A stretch of DNA of 64,000 bases from CALMEC01 sp031366605 (GTDB lineage Bacteria; Actinomycetota; Thermoleophilia; Miltoncostaeales; Miltoncostaeaceae). The DNA is taken from positions 1 through 64,000 of the forward strand of contig JANLOO010000006.1 of assembly GCA_031366605.1 (NCBI GenBank), in the 5' to 3' direction. Positions 7,005 through 14,263 of this stretch are shown here, piece by piece (positions within the stretch are counted from its first letter, which is position 1; every line of letters starts with the position of its first letter). Under the pieces are notes generated by a model. That model was not told the DNA's origin and made no database searches. It saw only the letters and a list, made by a program, of their open reading frames with translations. A program made the translations under genes and the position numbers.

Positions 7005-8069
7005 TTGAGCGAGATCTTGGTCGGAACGAAAAAGGGATTGTTCGTCCTGGCGGGGGGTGGACGCGACGGATTCGGGATCTCTTCGCGGTCCTTCGCGGGC
7101 GAGCCCGTCGAGTACGCGATGCGCGATCGGCGCACCGGGCGGACGTTCGCCGCGGCGGCCTCGCCGTTCTACGGTCCCAAGCTCTGGTGGACGGACGACC
7201 CAGGCGGCGGATGGACTCAGGCGCGCGGCGTCGAGCTCCCCGAGGGGGATACCGCGCTCGCCCGGATCTGGGTGATCGTGGAAGGCCAAGAGGACGGGCT
7301 GCTCTACGCGGGCGGGGACCCGGCGGTGCTGTTCGAAAGCCGCGACGGCGGCGAGACGTGGGCGCTCAGCGAGGGCCTGTGGAACGACCCGACGCGAGCC
7401 ACCTGGCATCCGGGCGGAGGCGGCCTGTGTCTGCACACGATCGTGCCGTGGCCCGGCGATCCCAATCGGCTGTCGATCGGGATTTCGGCGGTCGGCGTGA
7501 TGCACACCGACGATGGCGGGCGCACCTGGCGTCACTCGAACACCGGCATCGTGCCGCGTTATCTGCCCGAGGATCAGCGCGATATCGATCACCAACATTG
7601 CGTCCACTGCATCGCCCGATCCCCCAGCCGGCCGGAACGGCTGTTCTTGCAGTTCCACGGCGGCGTGTACCGCTCCGACGACGCCGGCGAGTCCTGGATC
7701 GACATTGCAGCCGGTCTGCCGTCGGACTTCGGCTTTCCGATCGCGATCGACCCGGCCGACCCGGACTGCGCGTACGTCATCCCGCTTGCAGCAGACAGTG
7801 ACCGCGTCACCCCGGACGGTGCGGTGCGGGTCTACGAGACGCGGGACGCGGGGGCGACGTGGACACCACGCGGCGACGGCCTGCCTCCATCCGACTCCTA
7901 CCTCACCGTCCTGCGCGAGGCATTTACCTCGGGTGGCGAGAGCGACGCGCTCGAGCTCTACTTCGGTGCCACATCGGGCGAAGTCTTCGGCTCCGCCGAC
8001 GCCGGGCGCACATGGTTCACCGCCGCGACCCGGCTCCCGCCCGTGTACTCGGTCAGGCTCGCAGGCTGA
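7005..8069 (+). CDS. BNR/VPS10-type beta-propeller protein (exo-alpha-sialidase-like)
   Basis: This 354-residue protein has repeated Asp-box motifs (S-x-D-x-G-x-T-W type): SRDGGETW, HTDDGGRTWRH, RSDDAGESW, ETRDAGATWTP and GSADAGRTWFT. They indicate a six- or seven-bladed propeller like sialidases and photosystem assembly factors. No signal peptide is visible, so it is probably cytoplasmic. The start is TTG at 7005 with AGGAGG just upstream. Pairing of a MoaD-like protein with such a propeller recurs in actinobacteria; their joint task is unknown to me. Glycosidase activity should not be assumed. Confidence 0.8.
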   Translation: MSEILVGTKKGLFVLAGGGRDGFGISSRSFAGEPVEYAMRDRRTGRTFAAAASPFYGPKLWWTDDPGGGWTQARGVELPEGDTALARIWVIVEGQEDGLLYAGGDPAVLFESRDGGETWALSEGLWNDPTRATWHPGGGGLCLHTIVPWPGDPNRLSIGISAVGVMHTDDGGRTWRHSNTGIVPRYLPEDQRDIDHQHCVHCIARSPSRPERLFLQFHGGVYRSDDAGESWIDIAAGLPSDFGFPIAIDPADPDCAYVIPLAADSDRVTPDGAVRVYETRDAGATWTPRGDGLPPSDSYLTVLREAFTSGGESDALELYFGATSGEVFGSADAGRTWFTAATRLPPVYSVRLAG

Positions 8070-8105
8070 ACCACAACGCAGGGAATCTTGTCCCGAGGAG
8101 ACAAC

Positions 8106-8198
8106 ATGCGGCACGTCCCCTCGTTCCGAGAGCATCCGTTCGGCGGAGAGGGCTCGCGGGAGCGAGGAGCGGTCCGCGACCGCGTTGAAATGCGATAG
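8106..8198 (+). CDS. Possible 30-residue small ORF
   Basis: ATG is preceded by GAGGAGACAAC, a good ribosome site, and the ORF ends at TAG at 8198. The peptide begins MRHVPSFREHPFGG and is highly charged. It lies in the 160-base gap between the BNR gene and the VOC gene. No homology is recognisable, so it may be a small protein, a leader or chance. Confidence 0.3.
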   Translation: MRHVPSFREHPFGGEGSRERGAVRDRVEMR

Positions 8199-8229
8199 AT
8201 ATCTCGCTCCCACACCAGAAGGAGGACTC

Positions 8230-8994
8230 ATGCCTGCACCGACCCTCGTCCCCGGCGCACCGTGCTGGATCGACCTCTACAGCTCCAATACCGACGCCGC
8301 CAAAACGTTCTACGGCCGGCTCCTGGGCTGGAGCGCCGAGCTTCCCGAGGAGGGATTCGGCGGCTACTTCACGTTCACCAAGGACGGCAAGTTCGTCGCC
8401 GGGTGCATGGCCAACGACGGCACGACGGGGGGCCCGGACACCTGGACCGTCTACCTGACGACCGACGATGTCGAGGCGACCGCCAAGGCGGCGGCCGAGC
8501 ATGGCGGCCAGGTGTACATGGCGCCGATGCAGGTCGGGGAGAACGGCAGCTTCGCGATGCTCGGTGACTCGGGCAACGCGGGGATCGGCGCGTGGCAAGC
8601 GGGAAAGATGAAGGGCTTCGACGTGCGTAACGAAGTCGGCACCCCGACCTGGTTTGAGCTTCACACACGCGATTACGCGGGAGCGGTCGCCTTCTATCGC
8701 GACGTCTTCGGCTGGGAGCCGCGCACCATGAGCGACTCACCCGAGTTCCGCTACACGACGCTCGGCGAGGGCGACGACGCGCTCGCGGGGATCATGGACG
8801 ACACCGCGTCCGCCCCCGAGGGGAGCCCGGCAGGCTGGTCGGTCTACTTCCGCGTCGACGACACCGACGCGGCGCTGGAGCGCGTGGTCGAGCTTGGCGG
8901 AAAAATCGTCGAGCCGGCGGTGGACACACCGTACGGCCGTCTCGCCCAGGCCGCCGACCCCACCGGCGTGGTCTTCAGGTTGGTCGCAAACTGA
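8230..8994 (+). CDS. Two-domain VOC (glyoxalase-fold) protein
   Basis: It has 254 residues and two vicinal-oxygen-chelate domains in tandem. The first begins PGAPCWIDLYSSNTDAAKTFYGRLLGW and the second GTPTWFELHTRDYAGAVAFYRDVFGW. The layout resembles the mycobacterial CFP32-type proteins annotated as glyoxalase/bleomycin resistance. The start ATG has an AGAAGGAGG site. The substrate is unknown. The gene is monocistronic, followed by a 680-base gap holding two repeats. Confidence 0.85.
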   Translation: MPAPTLVPGAPCWIDLYSSNTDAAKTFYGRLLGWSAELPEEGFGGYFTFTKDGKFVAGCMANDGTTGGPDTWTVYLTTDDVEATAKAAAEHGGQVYMAPMQVGENGSFAMLGDSGNAGIGAWQAGKMKGFDVRNEVGTPTWFELHTRDYAGAVAFYRDVFGWEPRTMSDSPEFRYTTLGEGDDALAGIMDDTASAPEGSPAGWSVYFRVDDTDAALERVVELGGKIVEPAVDTPYGRLAQAADPTGVVFRLVAN

Positions 8995-9059
8995 AACTCG
9001 AGACCAGCCCCTGACCTGCCAGTTGCAAGTCGCACGAGCGATTGCGGACGAACGTCCGA

Positions 9060-9115
9060 CCATTCACCTCGGCCGCCAGGCACTTGGAGGTGGAGGTGAA
9101 CCACTCTCGCCCTCG
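9060..9115 (+). repeat. Family A palindromic repeat, divergent copy
   Basis: CCATTCACCTCGG, CCGCCAGGCACTTGGAGG, TGGAGGTGAACC and CTCGCCCTC follow the family order. The centre is altered and a GGAGGT hexamer is duplicated. Confidence 0.65.
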
Positions 9116-9584
9116 GAGAGTCGGCGCCCAGTGCCTTGCTCGCGAGCGGGCGCGTCGCGGCCGGCACGGGTGTTGCCACGTCGGTCGTTCAGCGGCAGCT
9201 CATCAACCTGGCGGACCTGGCATCACGGTGACCACCGACGGCGACGCTGAGGTCGGCCCTGACGTCGTCGTCAACCTGCCCAACGCCAATGGTTCGTCAT
9301 GGATGAGAAACGCCGGCACACAGATGCTCTCCCAGCCGAACGGCGGCCAGCTCCCGCTGAGCGCTCAGGCCGAGCACCAACGTCCGTAGCTCGTACATCT
9401 CCGTGCTCGTCTCGCAACCCACTCTTGCCCGCGGGATGCACCTCCGCTGCACCTTCGACACGCACGGATTCACGTCCCAAGGCCGCTCGCGTGCTGGACC
9501 CTCCGCGTGTGAACGGGAGCGTTCTCGCAAGCCACGATGCCAGCGGAAATCGAGGCGATTGCCCCTTCCCGACGAGACCGGTGA

Positions 9585-9646
9585 CCACCGTCGGACCATT
9601 CACCTCGGGTGTCTGGCACCGGGAGGTGAACCGGTTTCGCCTCCAC
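9585..9646 (+). repeat. Family A palindromic repeat
   Basis: ACCACCGTCGGACCATTCACC, then TCGGGTGTCTGGCACCGGG and AGGTGAACCGGTTTCGCCTCCAC, is nearly identical to the 6383 copy, including its leader. Confidence 0.8.
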
Positions 9647-9672
9647 GGTCGTCATGTGGGGCGGAGGCCCGC

Positions 9673-9954
9673 CTACCGCTTGACGATGTTGTGGACCTCG
9701 ACTACCTCCGGTGGACCGGCGAGCTCGACACCGCCCTCGGTCAGGATCGGCATCAGGCGTTGACCGAACGCCTCGAACTGCTCCTTCGAGTCCCAGATCT
9801 CGCTGACCCGGAAGGTGTCACCGGAACTGAAGGCGACGTGGTACTCGAGCCCCTCAGGCGGGAACGTGCCCGATGCCTCAAAACGGGGCATCACTGCGTC
9901 GTACTTGTCGGCCGTCATGCCTGGCGCTCCTGTAAACCGGACAAGGATGCTCAT
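9673..9954 (-). CDS. Small stress-response-like/ABM-fold protein of unknown role
   Basis: This 93-residue protein starts MSILVRFTGAPGMTADKYDAVM and ends PPEVVEVHNIVKR. The pattern of a short beta strand, a helix with Y-D-x-V, and a later DTFRVSEIWDSKEQFEAFG segment is typical of dimeric alpha/beta-barrel (antibiotic biosynthesis monooxygenase-like) proteins. The ORF could extend further upstream, but the ATG at 9954 has a GGAG site and the upstream part is not protein-like. No catalytic role is apparent. Its 3' end is just beyond a family A repeat. Confidence 0.7.
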   Translation of the reverse strand: MSILVRFTGAPGMTADKYDAVMPRFEASGTFPPEGLEYHVAFSSGDTFRVSEIWDSKEQFEAFGQRLMPILTEGGVELAGPPEVVEVHNIVKR

Positions 9955-10075
9955 GCTGTTTCTCCGTGGTCGGGTGGCGTTCACCCTACTCCCGACCAGA
10001 GCCCCAAAGGCAATAGCGGGTCGGCAGGCGGCCGGCCGGGCCGTGCGTTGCGCCACGCGCGATCCGAGAGTTGAA

Positions 10076-10270
10076 CTAGTAACGAGAGCGGGTCGTCGTT
10101 GCCGGCGGGGTGGTCGGTGTTGTTGTGCTGGGTGTCGAGGCCGGGCCTTTGGCACCCCCGGGCGTGGCGGGAGTCGAACCGCACCCCACGAGCGCAGACA
10201 CACCGGCGACGACAACCGCAGCAGCGAGGACCCGCCATCGAGTGATCACGTTCTGAGTTGGAGCGTCCAT
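10076..10270 (-). CDS. Small lipoprotein of unknown function
   Basis: This 64-residue protein has a positively charged start, a hydrophobic core (VLAAAVVVAGVSALVG) and a lipobox ending LVGC, so Cys would be lipidated. The mature part is almost only Thr, Pro, Ala and Ser, a flexible surface tail. Nothing indicates its function. It lies alone between the ABM-like gene and a yceH scrap. Confidence 0.55.
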   Translation of the reverse strand: MDAPTQNVITRWRVLAAAVVVAGVSALVGCGSTPATPGGAKGPASTPSTTTPTTPPATTTRSRY

Positions 10271-10297
10271 CCAGCCAGGCTATGTCATATCCGCCGG

Positions 10298-10331
10298 GCC
10301 CGCATCGACCGGCTCTTCCTGTTCGCAAGCC
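10298..10331 (+). pseudogene. 34-bp fragment matching the middle of yceH
   Basis: GCCCGCATCGACCGGCTCTT and the next 14 bases match 554-587 of the yceH-like gene with two mismatches. Nothing else around it matches, so it is a second scrap of that gene. Confidence 0.55.
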
Positions 10332-10372
10332 CGAACTGCAGCGCGGCGGGCTCCGCGTCGATGTCGCGTTTG

Positions 10373-10777
10373 TCAGGCCGCGGTGCGCTCGCGCGAGTCG
10401 AACGAGAGCTGCACAGGCATGGCCTGTATCTGCAGCTCGCACAGCCGTGTCAGCATGTCGGCGGCGACGGGGCTTTCGGCAGCCACGGCCGCGACGGCCT
10501 GGTCCACCGTTGCCGTGTCGCGCGTCAGGTCATTCGCCCCGACACCGTGCGCGGCAAGCTGATCCATGACCGCGGTGAGCGCCGCCAAACCGATCAGCAG
10601 TCCACGCGGCGTGGCGCCCGTTTTGATCGCCCGCGCGAGCGTGAGCGGACTGGTGTGCACGAGCCGGGCGACGGTTGCAGTGTCCAATCCGTGCGCCGCA
10701 AGGCGGCTGCGAAGCGCCGCGGCGCCAGCGCAGGTGTTGGCGACGATGGTGAGCCGAAAATCCGATGCGTTCTCCAT
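10373..10777 (-). CDS. Unknown protein behind a LexA (SOS) box
   Basis: This 134-residue, Ala-rich, mostly helical protein begins MENASDFRLTIVANTCAG. A central segment (GLDTATVARLVHTSPLTLARAIKTG) reads like a helix-turn-helix, suggesting DNA binding, but I do not recognise the family. A near-perfect actinobacterial SOS box lies 33-46 bases upstream of the ATG at 10777, which supports both the gene and its start. A longer in-frame start at 10876 would place the box inside the coding region, so it is less likely. It is probably induced by DNA damage. Confidence 0.6.
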   Translation of the reverse strand: MENASDFRLTIVANTCAGAAALRSRLAAHGLDTATVARLVHTSPLTLARAIKTGATPRGLLIGLAALTAVMDQLAAHGVGANDLTRDTATVDQAVAAVAAESPVAADMLTRLCELQIQAMPVQLSFDSRERTAA

Positions 10778-10809
10778 AAACCAACCGTAGCGCGTTCTCC
10801 ACGAAAAAG

Positions 10810-10823
10810 CGAACATACGTTCG
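10810..10823 (-). promoter_or_regulatory. LexA-binding SOS box
   Basis: CGAACATACGTTCG matches the actinobacterial consensus (CGAAC, four bases, GTTCG) with perfect outer arms. It lies just upstream of the unknown gene at 10373-10777, reading away from the SDR gene. Confidence 0.75.
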
Positions 10824-10869
10824 TTGGAGTGAACCAGCGAGCTCACCTCACCAGACCGGATCGCCCTCT

Positions 10870-10918
10870 CATTCACCCTCGGGTGCCTGACCCCGGGCGT
10901 GAATCACGTTCGCCTCTG
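10870..10918 (+). repeat. Family A palindromic repeat
   Basis: CATTCACCCTCGGGTGCCTG, then ACCCCGGGCGTGAATCACG and TTCGCCTCTG. The outer arms TTCAC/GTGAA are kept and the inner ones have drifted. It fills most of the 260-base gap between the SOS-box gene and the SDR gene. Confidence 0.7.
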
Positions 10919-11039
10919 CGACCACCGCCGCTGGTCCATTCGGAGCCCGGGCCAATGACTGTCTCAGAAAAGCACTCACCTGTCTCTCGTTGTTGGGAGG
11001 ACCGGAACCCGCGACGTGCTGATCAAAGGGGGGAAATCA

Positions 11040-11918
11040 ATGACTCAAGCAAACGGAAATCTGCTCGAAGTCGCCGGCAAGACCGCGGTGGTCACGGGCG
11101 CATCGTCGGGGCTTGGCGAGGTCTTCGCGGAGGCACTGGCGACCCGAGGGGCGAACGTCGTCCTCGCCGCCCGCCGCCAGGATCGGCTCGCCGCCCTGGT
11201 CGAACGGCTGGAGGCCGCAGACGGGAGCGCCTTCGCGATGCCCTGTGACGTGACCGAGGCGGATCAGGTCGACGCGGTCGTCGAGGCCGCCTGCGAACGG
11301 TTCGGCCGGGTGGACATCATGGTCAACAACGCAGGCACCGCGGGAGACGGTGGACCAACGCCCGAGCGGCTCCCCCACCAGCTGTTCGAGCACACGGTCC
11401 GGGTCAACCTCCTCGGCGTCTGGTACGGCTGCCAGGCGGCCGGGCGTCGCATGCTCAGCGACGGGCTTGGAGGCTCGATCATCAACATCTCATCCGTGCT
11501 CGGGTTGGGCGGCCAGCAGAACTACCCGCCCGCCTACTCCGCGACCAAGGCCGCGGTGATCAACCTCACTCGCAGCCTCGCCGTCAGCTGGGGAGATCGC
11601 CGCGTCCGGGTCAACGCGATGGCTCCGGGGTGGTTTCCCAGCGAGATGACCGACCCGTACTTCGCCGCGCCGCCGTTCATGCACTCGATCCTCATCCAGC
11701 AGCCCGCTGGCCGCGTCGGAGAGCTCTCGGAGCTCGTCGCCCCGCTGCTCTTCCTGGCGTCGGATGCCTCCAGCTACGTCAGCGGCCACACCCTCGTCGT
11801 CGACGGGGGGATGTCAGCCTCCTACGGAGCAGCCCGTCACGCCCAAGACGTCATCGACATGTTCGCGGCGATCGTCCCTGACGGACTCGGGACACGCATC
11901 ACCCCCGAGATGCCATAG
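11040..11918 (+). CDS. Short-chain dehydrogenase/reductase
   Basis: This 292-residue classical SDR has the nucleotide motif TGASSGLG near residue 19, NNAG near 98, a catalytic Ser in NISS and Tyr/Lys in YSATK. It ends with the usual SYVSGHTLVVDGG segment plus a 35-residue tail. The start ATG at 11040 follows AGGGGGGAAATCA; an ATG at 11016 in the same frame lacks a site. The family oxidises or reduces alcohols and ketones with NAD(P); the substrate is unknown. The gene stands alone. Confidence 0.85.
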   Translation: MTQANGNLLEVAGKTAVVTGASSGLGEVFAEALATRGANVVLAARRQDRLAALVERLEAADGSAFAMPCDVTEADQVDAVVEAACERFGRVDIMVNNAGTAGDGGPTPERLPHQLFEHTVRVNLLGVWYGCQAAGRRMLSDGLGGSIINISSVLGLGGQQNYPPAYSATKAAVINLTRSLAVSWGDRRVRVNAMAPGWFPSEMTDPYFAAPPFMHSILIQQPAGRVGELSELVAPLLFLASDASSYVSGHTLVVDGGMSASYGAARHAQDVIDMFAAIVPDGLGTRITPEMP

Positions 11919-12032
11919 GCGCTGCAGCCACGCCTCGGATAGGACTGTTCGGCGTTACGCCGAAACGACTGCAGCAGACGATCGACTGCCCAAGGAGAGC
12001 GTCATGGGCGCAGGCCCATTCACCTCCTCGGA

Positions 12033-13532
12033 TCAAGGGCGCGGAGGGAAGACCTCATCGCCGCCGACGGTTGGGGCCTCGGAACCGTTGCCGATCTGAT
12101 GAGAGAAGTTCCCGCTCGCCTCGTCGGGATCGCTCGCCTCACCAGCCTCGCGTGATTCGGGTGCACTGAACGGCGGGGGTTCTGAGGTGGGGTGCTCGAC
12201 CGCGCCGACCAATCCAGCTGCAGGGAGCTTCGGAGCGCGTGGTTGCCAGGCGACAAGGCCTTGCACCACGTCGCGGTAGAAATCAACGACCTGGCGCTTC
12301 GTGTCATAGATAAAGGACCCCGGAACCTTTCCCCGCTTGGTACCCATCTCTCGTGCGAGTGCGAGACGGAAGGCGCGCGGGAGCCTCTTCGGATCCTGAG
12401 GGAACAGCAGTCTGTCGGGATTCCCAATCGCCTCACTCAGCGAAAGAGACGTCGTCTGGCCGCGTGTTGCTTCGAAGAGCACCTCGACTCGCAATCCGGC
12501 AGGCGCGCTGCTCAGTTGCCGAAGCATCCAGCCAATCCGGGTCTTTGCACGTTGGCCGTCTTCACGCGGGGCATCTACCAACACTGACGTCGTCACAACA
12601 CGACCCCGCAGGTCAGCGTCGACCACGACGGGGCCAACCGCATCAGTGATCCGAATCGTACTTTCGAGTCGACCGTCATCCGCGAGGGTCTTCGCGGCTT
12701 GAGCCCACCGGTCGGTGGGTTCGATCCCACGCCGGAAGAGCGGAGCCACTTGCCGACCCAAGTCCTGGTAGAGCCCAAGACAGAGGTAGTCGACAAACTG
12801 CTCAAAACGCTCCGCGACATTACCCGCTTCGGGATCCGATGCTTTGAGCGTGCGTTCGCGCGCGGCATCACGCACCTTCACCCATCGCTCGCCCATCTCA
12901 ACGAAGCCCCCAGCACCCGAGCGTTCGTTGTCGAGATACGCGATCAGCTCACCGAGGATCCATGCCTGGTCGGGGTCCGAGATGCCACGGTGTTGGTGGT
13001 GGACAATCGCCTCGGCGAGAATCTGCCACCAAGAGAGGTGGTAGAGCGGCGGCCGGACGGGCGCGCGCCCCCGACCTTTACTCGGGAGAGCAACGGGACT
13101 CTCGTCCGCTGACCCGGTGATCTGATTGGAGATCGTTAGTACTGCGTCGAACCCATAGGCCTTCGCGAGATCCAGATAGGCATCGACCTGCGCAGGCAGG
13201 AGATCATTCTCTGCAGTCTTCACCTCGACAAGGCAGCGCCACGTTGCACCTCCCCGGCCTTCAATAACGATCGCACCGTCGGGAATCAGGTTCTGGCCGT
13301 CAGGGTTCGCCAACCGGATCTCAACAAATGTCGAGATGTTGCCGCGTGGTGCTCCGACCTTGCTTGTCAGCGCCGCCCCAAAGGCTGGCACGGCCTTCAT
13401 CACCGCAAGAAGCGCAGACGTCGCCCGGCGCTCCTGCTCTTGGCCACCGCCGATACCGCTCGTAGGAATGATCCGCGCGGGGAACCAGCGGTCCTCGGGT
13501 CGGCTTGGCCCGGTATCCGTGTCTGTCGCCAT
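12033..13532 (-). CDS. PD-(D/E)XK-like domain protein, conserved in actinobacteria
   Basis: This 499-residue protein starts with the ATG at 13532 (MATDTDTGPS). The first 130 residues show a PD-(D/E)XK-type nuclease pattern: Glu in TFVEIRL near 71, PDGAIVIEG near 84-92, and LVEVKT (Glu 103, Lys 105), followed by a Gln in the next helix. Long helical parts follow (DQAWILGELIAYL, RWVKVRDAARERTL), then a C-terminal region and an acidic, Pro-rich tail. Related actinobacterial proteins exist, but I know of no experimental role. The apparent ORF continues far upstream into unrelated sequence; homology starts at 13532. It lies next to the RelA/DUF262 pair on the opposite strand. Confidence 0.7.
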   Translation of the reverse strand: MATDTDTGPSRPEDRWFPARIIPTSGIGGGQEQERRATSALLAVMKAVPAFGAALTSKVGAPRGNISTFVEIRLANPDGQNLIPDGAIVIEGRGGATWRCLVEVKTAENDLLPAQVDAYLDLAKAYGFDAVLTISNQITGSADESPVALPSKGRGRAPVRPPLYHLSWWQILAEAIVHHQHRGISDPDQAWILGELIAYLDNERSGAGGFVEMGERWVKVRDAARERTLKASDPEAGNVAERFEQFVDYLCLGLYQDLGRQVAPLFRRGIEPTDRWAQAAKTLADDGRLESTIRITDAVGPVVVDADLRGRVVTTSVLVDAPREDGQRAKTRIGWMLRQLSSAPAGLRVEVLFEATRGQTTSLSLSEAIGNPDRLLFPQDPKRLPRAFRLALAREMGTKRGKVPGSFIYDTKRQVVDFYRDVVQGLVAWQPRAPKLPAAGLVGAVEHPTSEPPPFSAPESREAGEASDPDEASGNFSHQIGNGSEAPTVGGDEVFPPRP

Positions 13533-13696
13533 GCCGAGACCATAGAGGCCACTCACGGACGTCGTGTCCGTCCAACGAGTCGTCAGGCTGCACCATGAGG
13601 ATCGGCATTTGGAACCTCGATGGCCGGTGGGGCCGTGAGCACCGCTCGTTCCTCGATCCCCAGGATTGTGATGTCTGGCAAATGACCGAAGTTCGC
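13533..13696. other. Start of a 730-base intergenic region
   Basis: The gap between the PD-(D/E)XK gene and the RelA/SpoT-like gene runs 13533-14263. It holds repeats at 13697-13757 and 14184-14234 and a possible sigma-factor scrap at 13760-13964. I see no other supported feature in this part. Confidence 0.5.
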
Positions 13697-13757
13697 GTCG
13701 ATGTGTCGGAGACGAACTCCGTTTCACCTCCGCGTGCCAAGGCACTCCACGTGAATG
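13697..13757 (-). repeat. Family A palindromic repeat (minus orientation)
   Basis: Read on the minus strand it is CATTCACGTGGAGTGCCTTG, then GCACGCGGAGGTGAAACGG and AGTTCGTCTCC. The GTGGAGTG left arm is shared with the copy at 14184, so these two form a subtype. Confidence 0.75.
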
Positions 13758-13759
13758 CC

Positions 13760-13964
13760 CCGCTGCGGCGTGCAGCCGGTAACTGATCGCTGAGCGACTC
13801 ACCTCCGCCACCGCGGCGATCTCGGCGTGTGTGTAACCCAACCCGGCGCAAACACGCGTCGCCTCGATCGGCGGCAGCGCGCAGAACACCTGCCACACCG
13901 ACGGACGACGGAACGCCTTACCCGCAAACAGAAGGGACGGCTCCCGTGGCGGACTGAACCGCAC
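13760..13964 (-). pseudogene. Possible remnant of an ECF sigma factor region 4
   Basis: On the minus strand, FCALPPIEATRVCAGLGY and then THAEIAAVAEVSRSAISYRL resemble the helix-turn-helix of sigma-70 region 4 (L-P-P, Y-x-E-I-A, VS-x-S-A-I-x-x-R-L). No region 2 is present, the frame runs into a repeat, and no clear start exists. It is most likely the tail of a lost regulator. Confidence 0.35.
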
Positions 13965-14183
13965 GCCCTACCTCCCCCACGACAACAGCTGTCACGAGGA
14001 ACACGCAGGCTTTTACCCTCTGGTATGCGCGAACGGGGACTGATCAAGGCGCGTACGGCATGCATCCACCTCGGAGAGTCGGCCCCAGATCTGGACAAAC
14101 GAAGCCGCTCCCAAACAAGCAACGAGGTCCGGTAAGGCACAGACCGGCCGACCCCGCCATCCTGCCACCCAACGGGCCGGCGT

Positions 14184-14234
14184 CCATTCACGTGGAGTGT
14201 CTGACACCGGGAGGTGAACCAAGTTCGCCTCCGC
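14184..14234 (+). repeat. Family A palindromic repeat
   Basis: CCATTCACGTGGAGTGTCTG, then ACACCGGGAGGTGAACCAAG and TTCGCCTCCG. It lies 30 bases upstream of the RelA/SpoT-like gene and is the last family A copy in the window. Confidence 0.8.
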
Positions 14235-14263
14235 AGACTCATCGCGACTACACTAGGCCCAAT

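Larger units (their letters stand above)
8995..9672. other. Gene-free stretch with two family A repeats
   Basis: I found no credible coding sequence in this 680-base stretch. Repeats occupy 9060-9115 and 9585-9646. The rest is high-GC sequence with overlapping shadow frames on both strands and may be decayed. Confidence 0.6.

Noticed and set aside
7919..7937. CATTTACCTCGGGTGG, resembling a family A half repeat
   Set aside because: It lies inside the BNR-protein gene, keeps the reading frame and has no matching right arm; most likely chance.
9271..9763. Several overlapping 100-150-codon frames in the gap before the ABM-like gene
   Set aside because: They overlap each other on both strands, cover a repeat and show only biased, low-complexity composition.
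12014..12032. CCATTCACCTCCTCGG, resembling a family A left arm
   Set aside because: Only one arm is present and it abuts the stop of the PD-(D/E)XK gene; too little to call a repeat copy.
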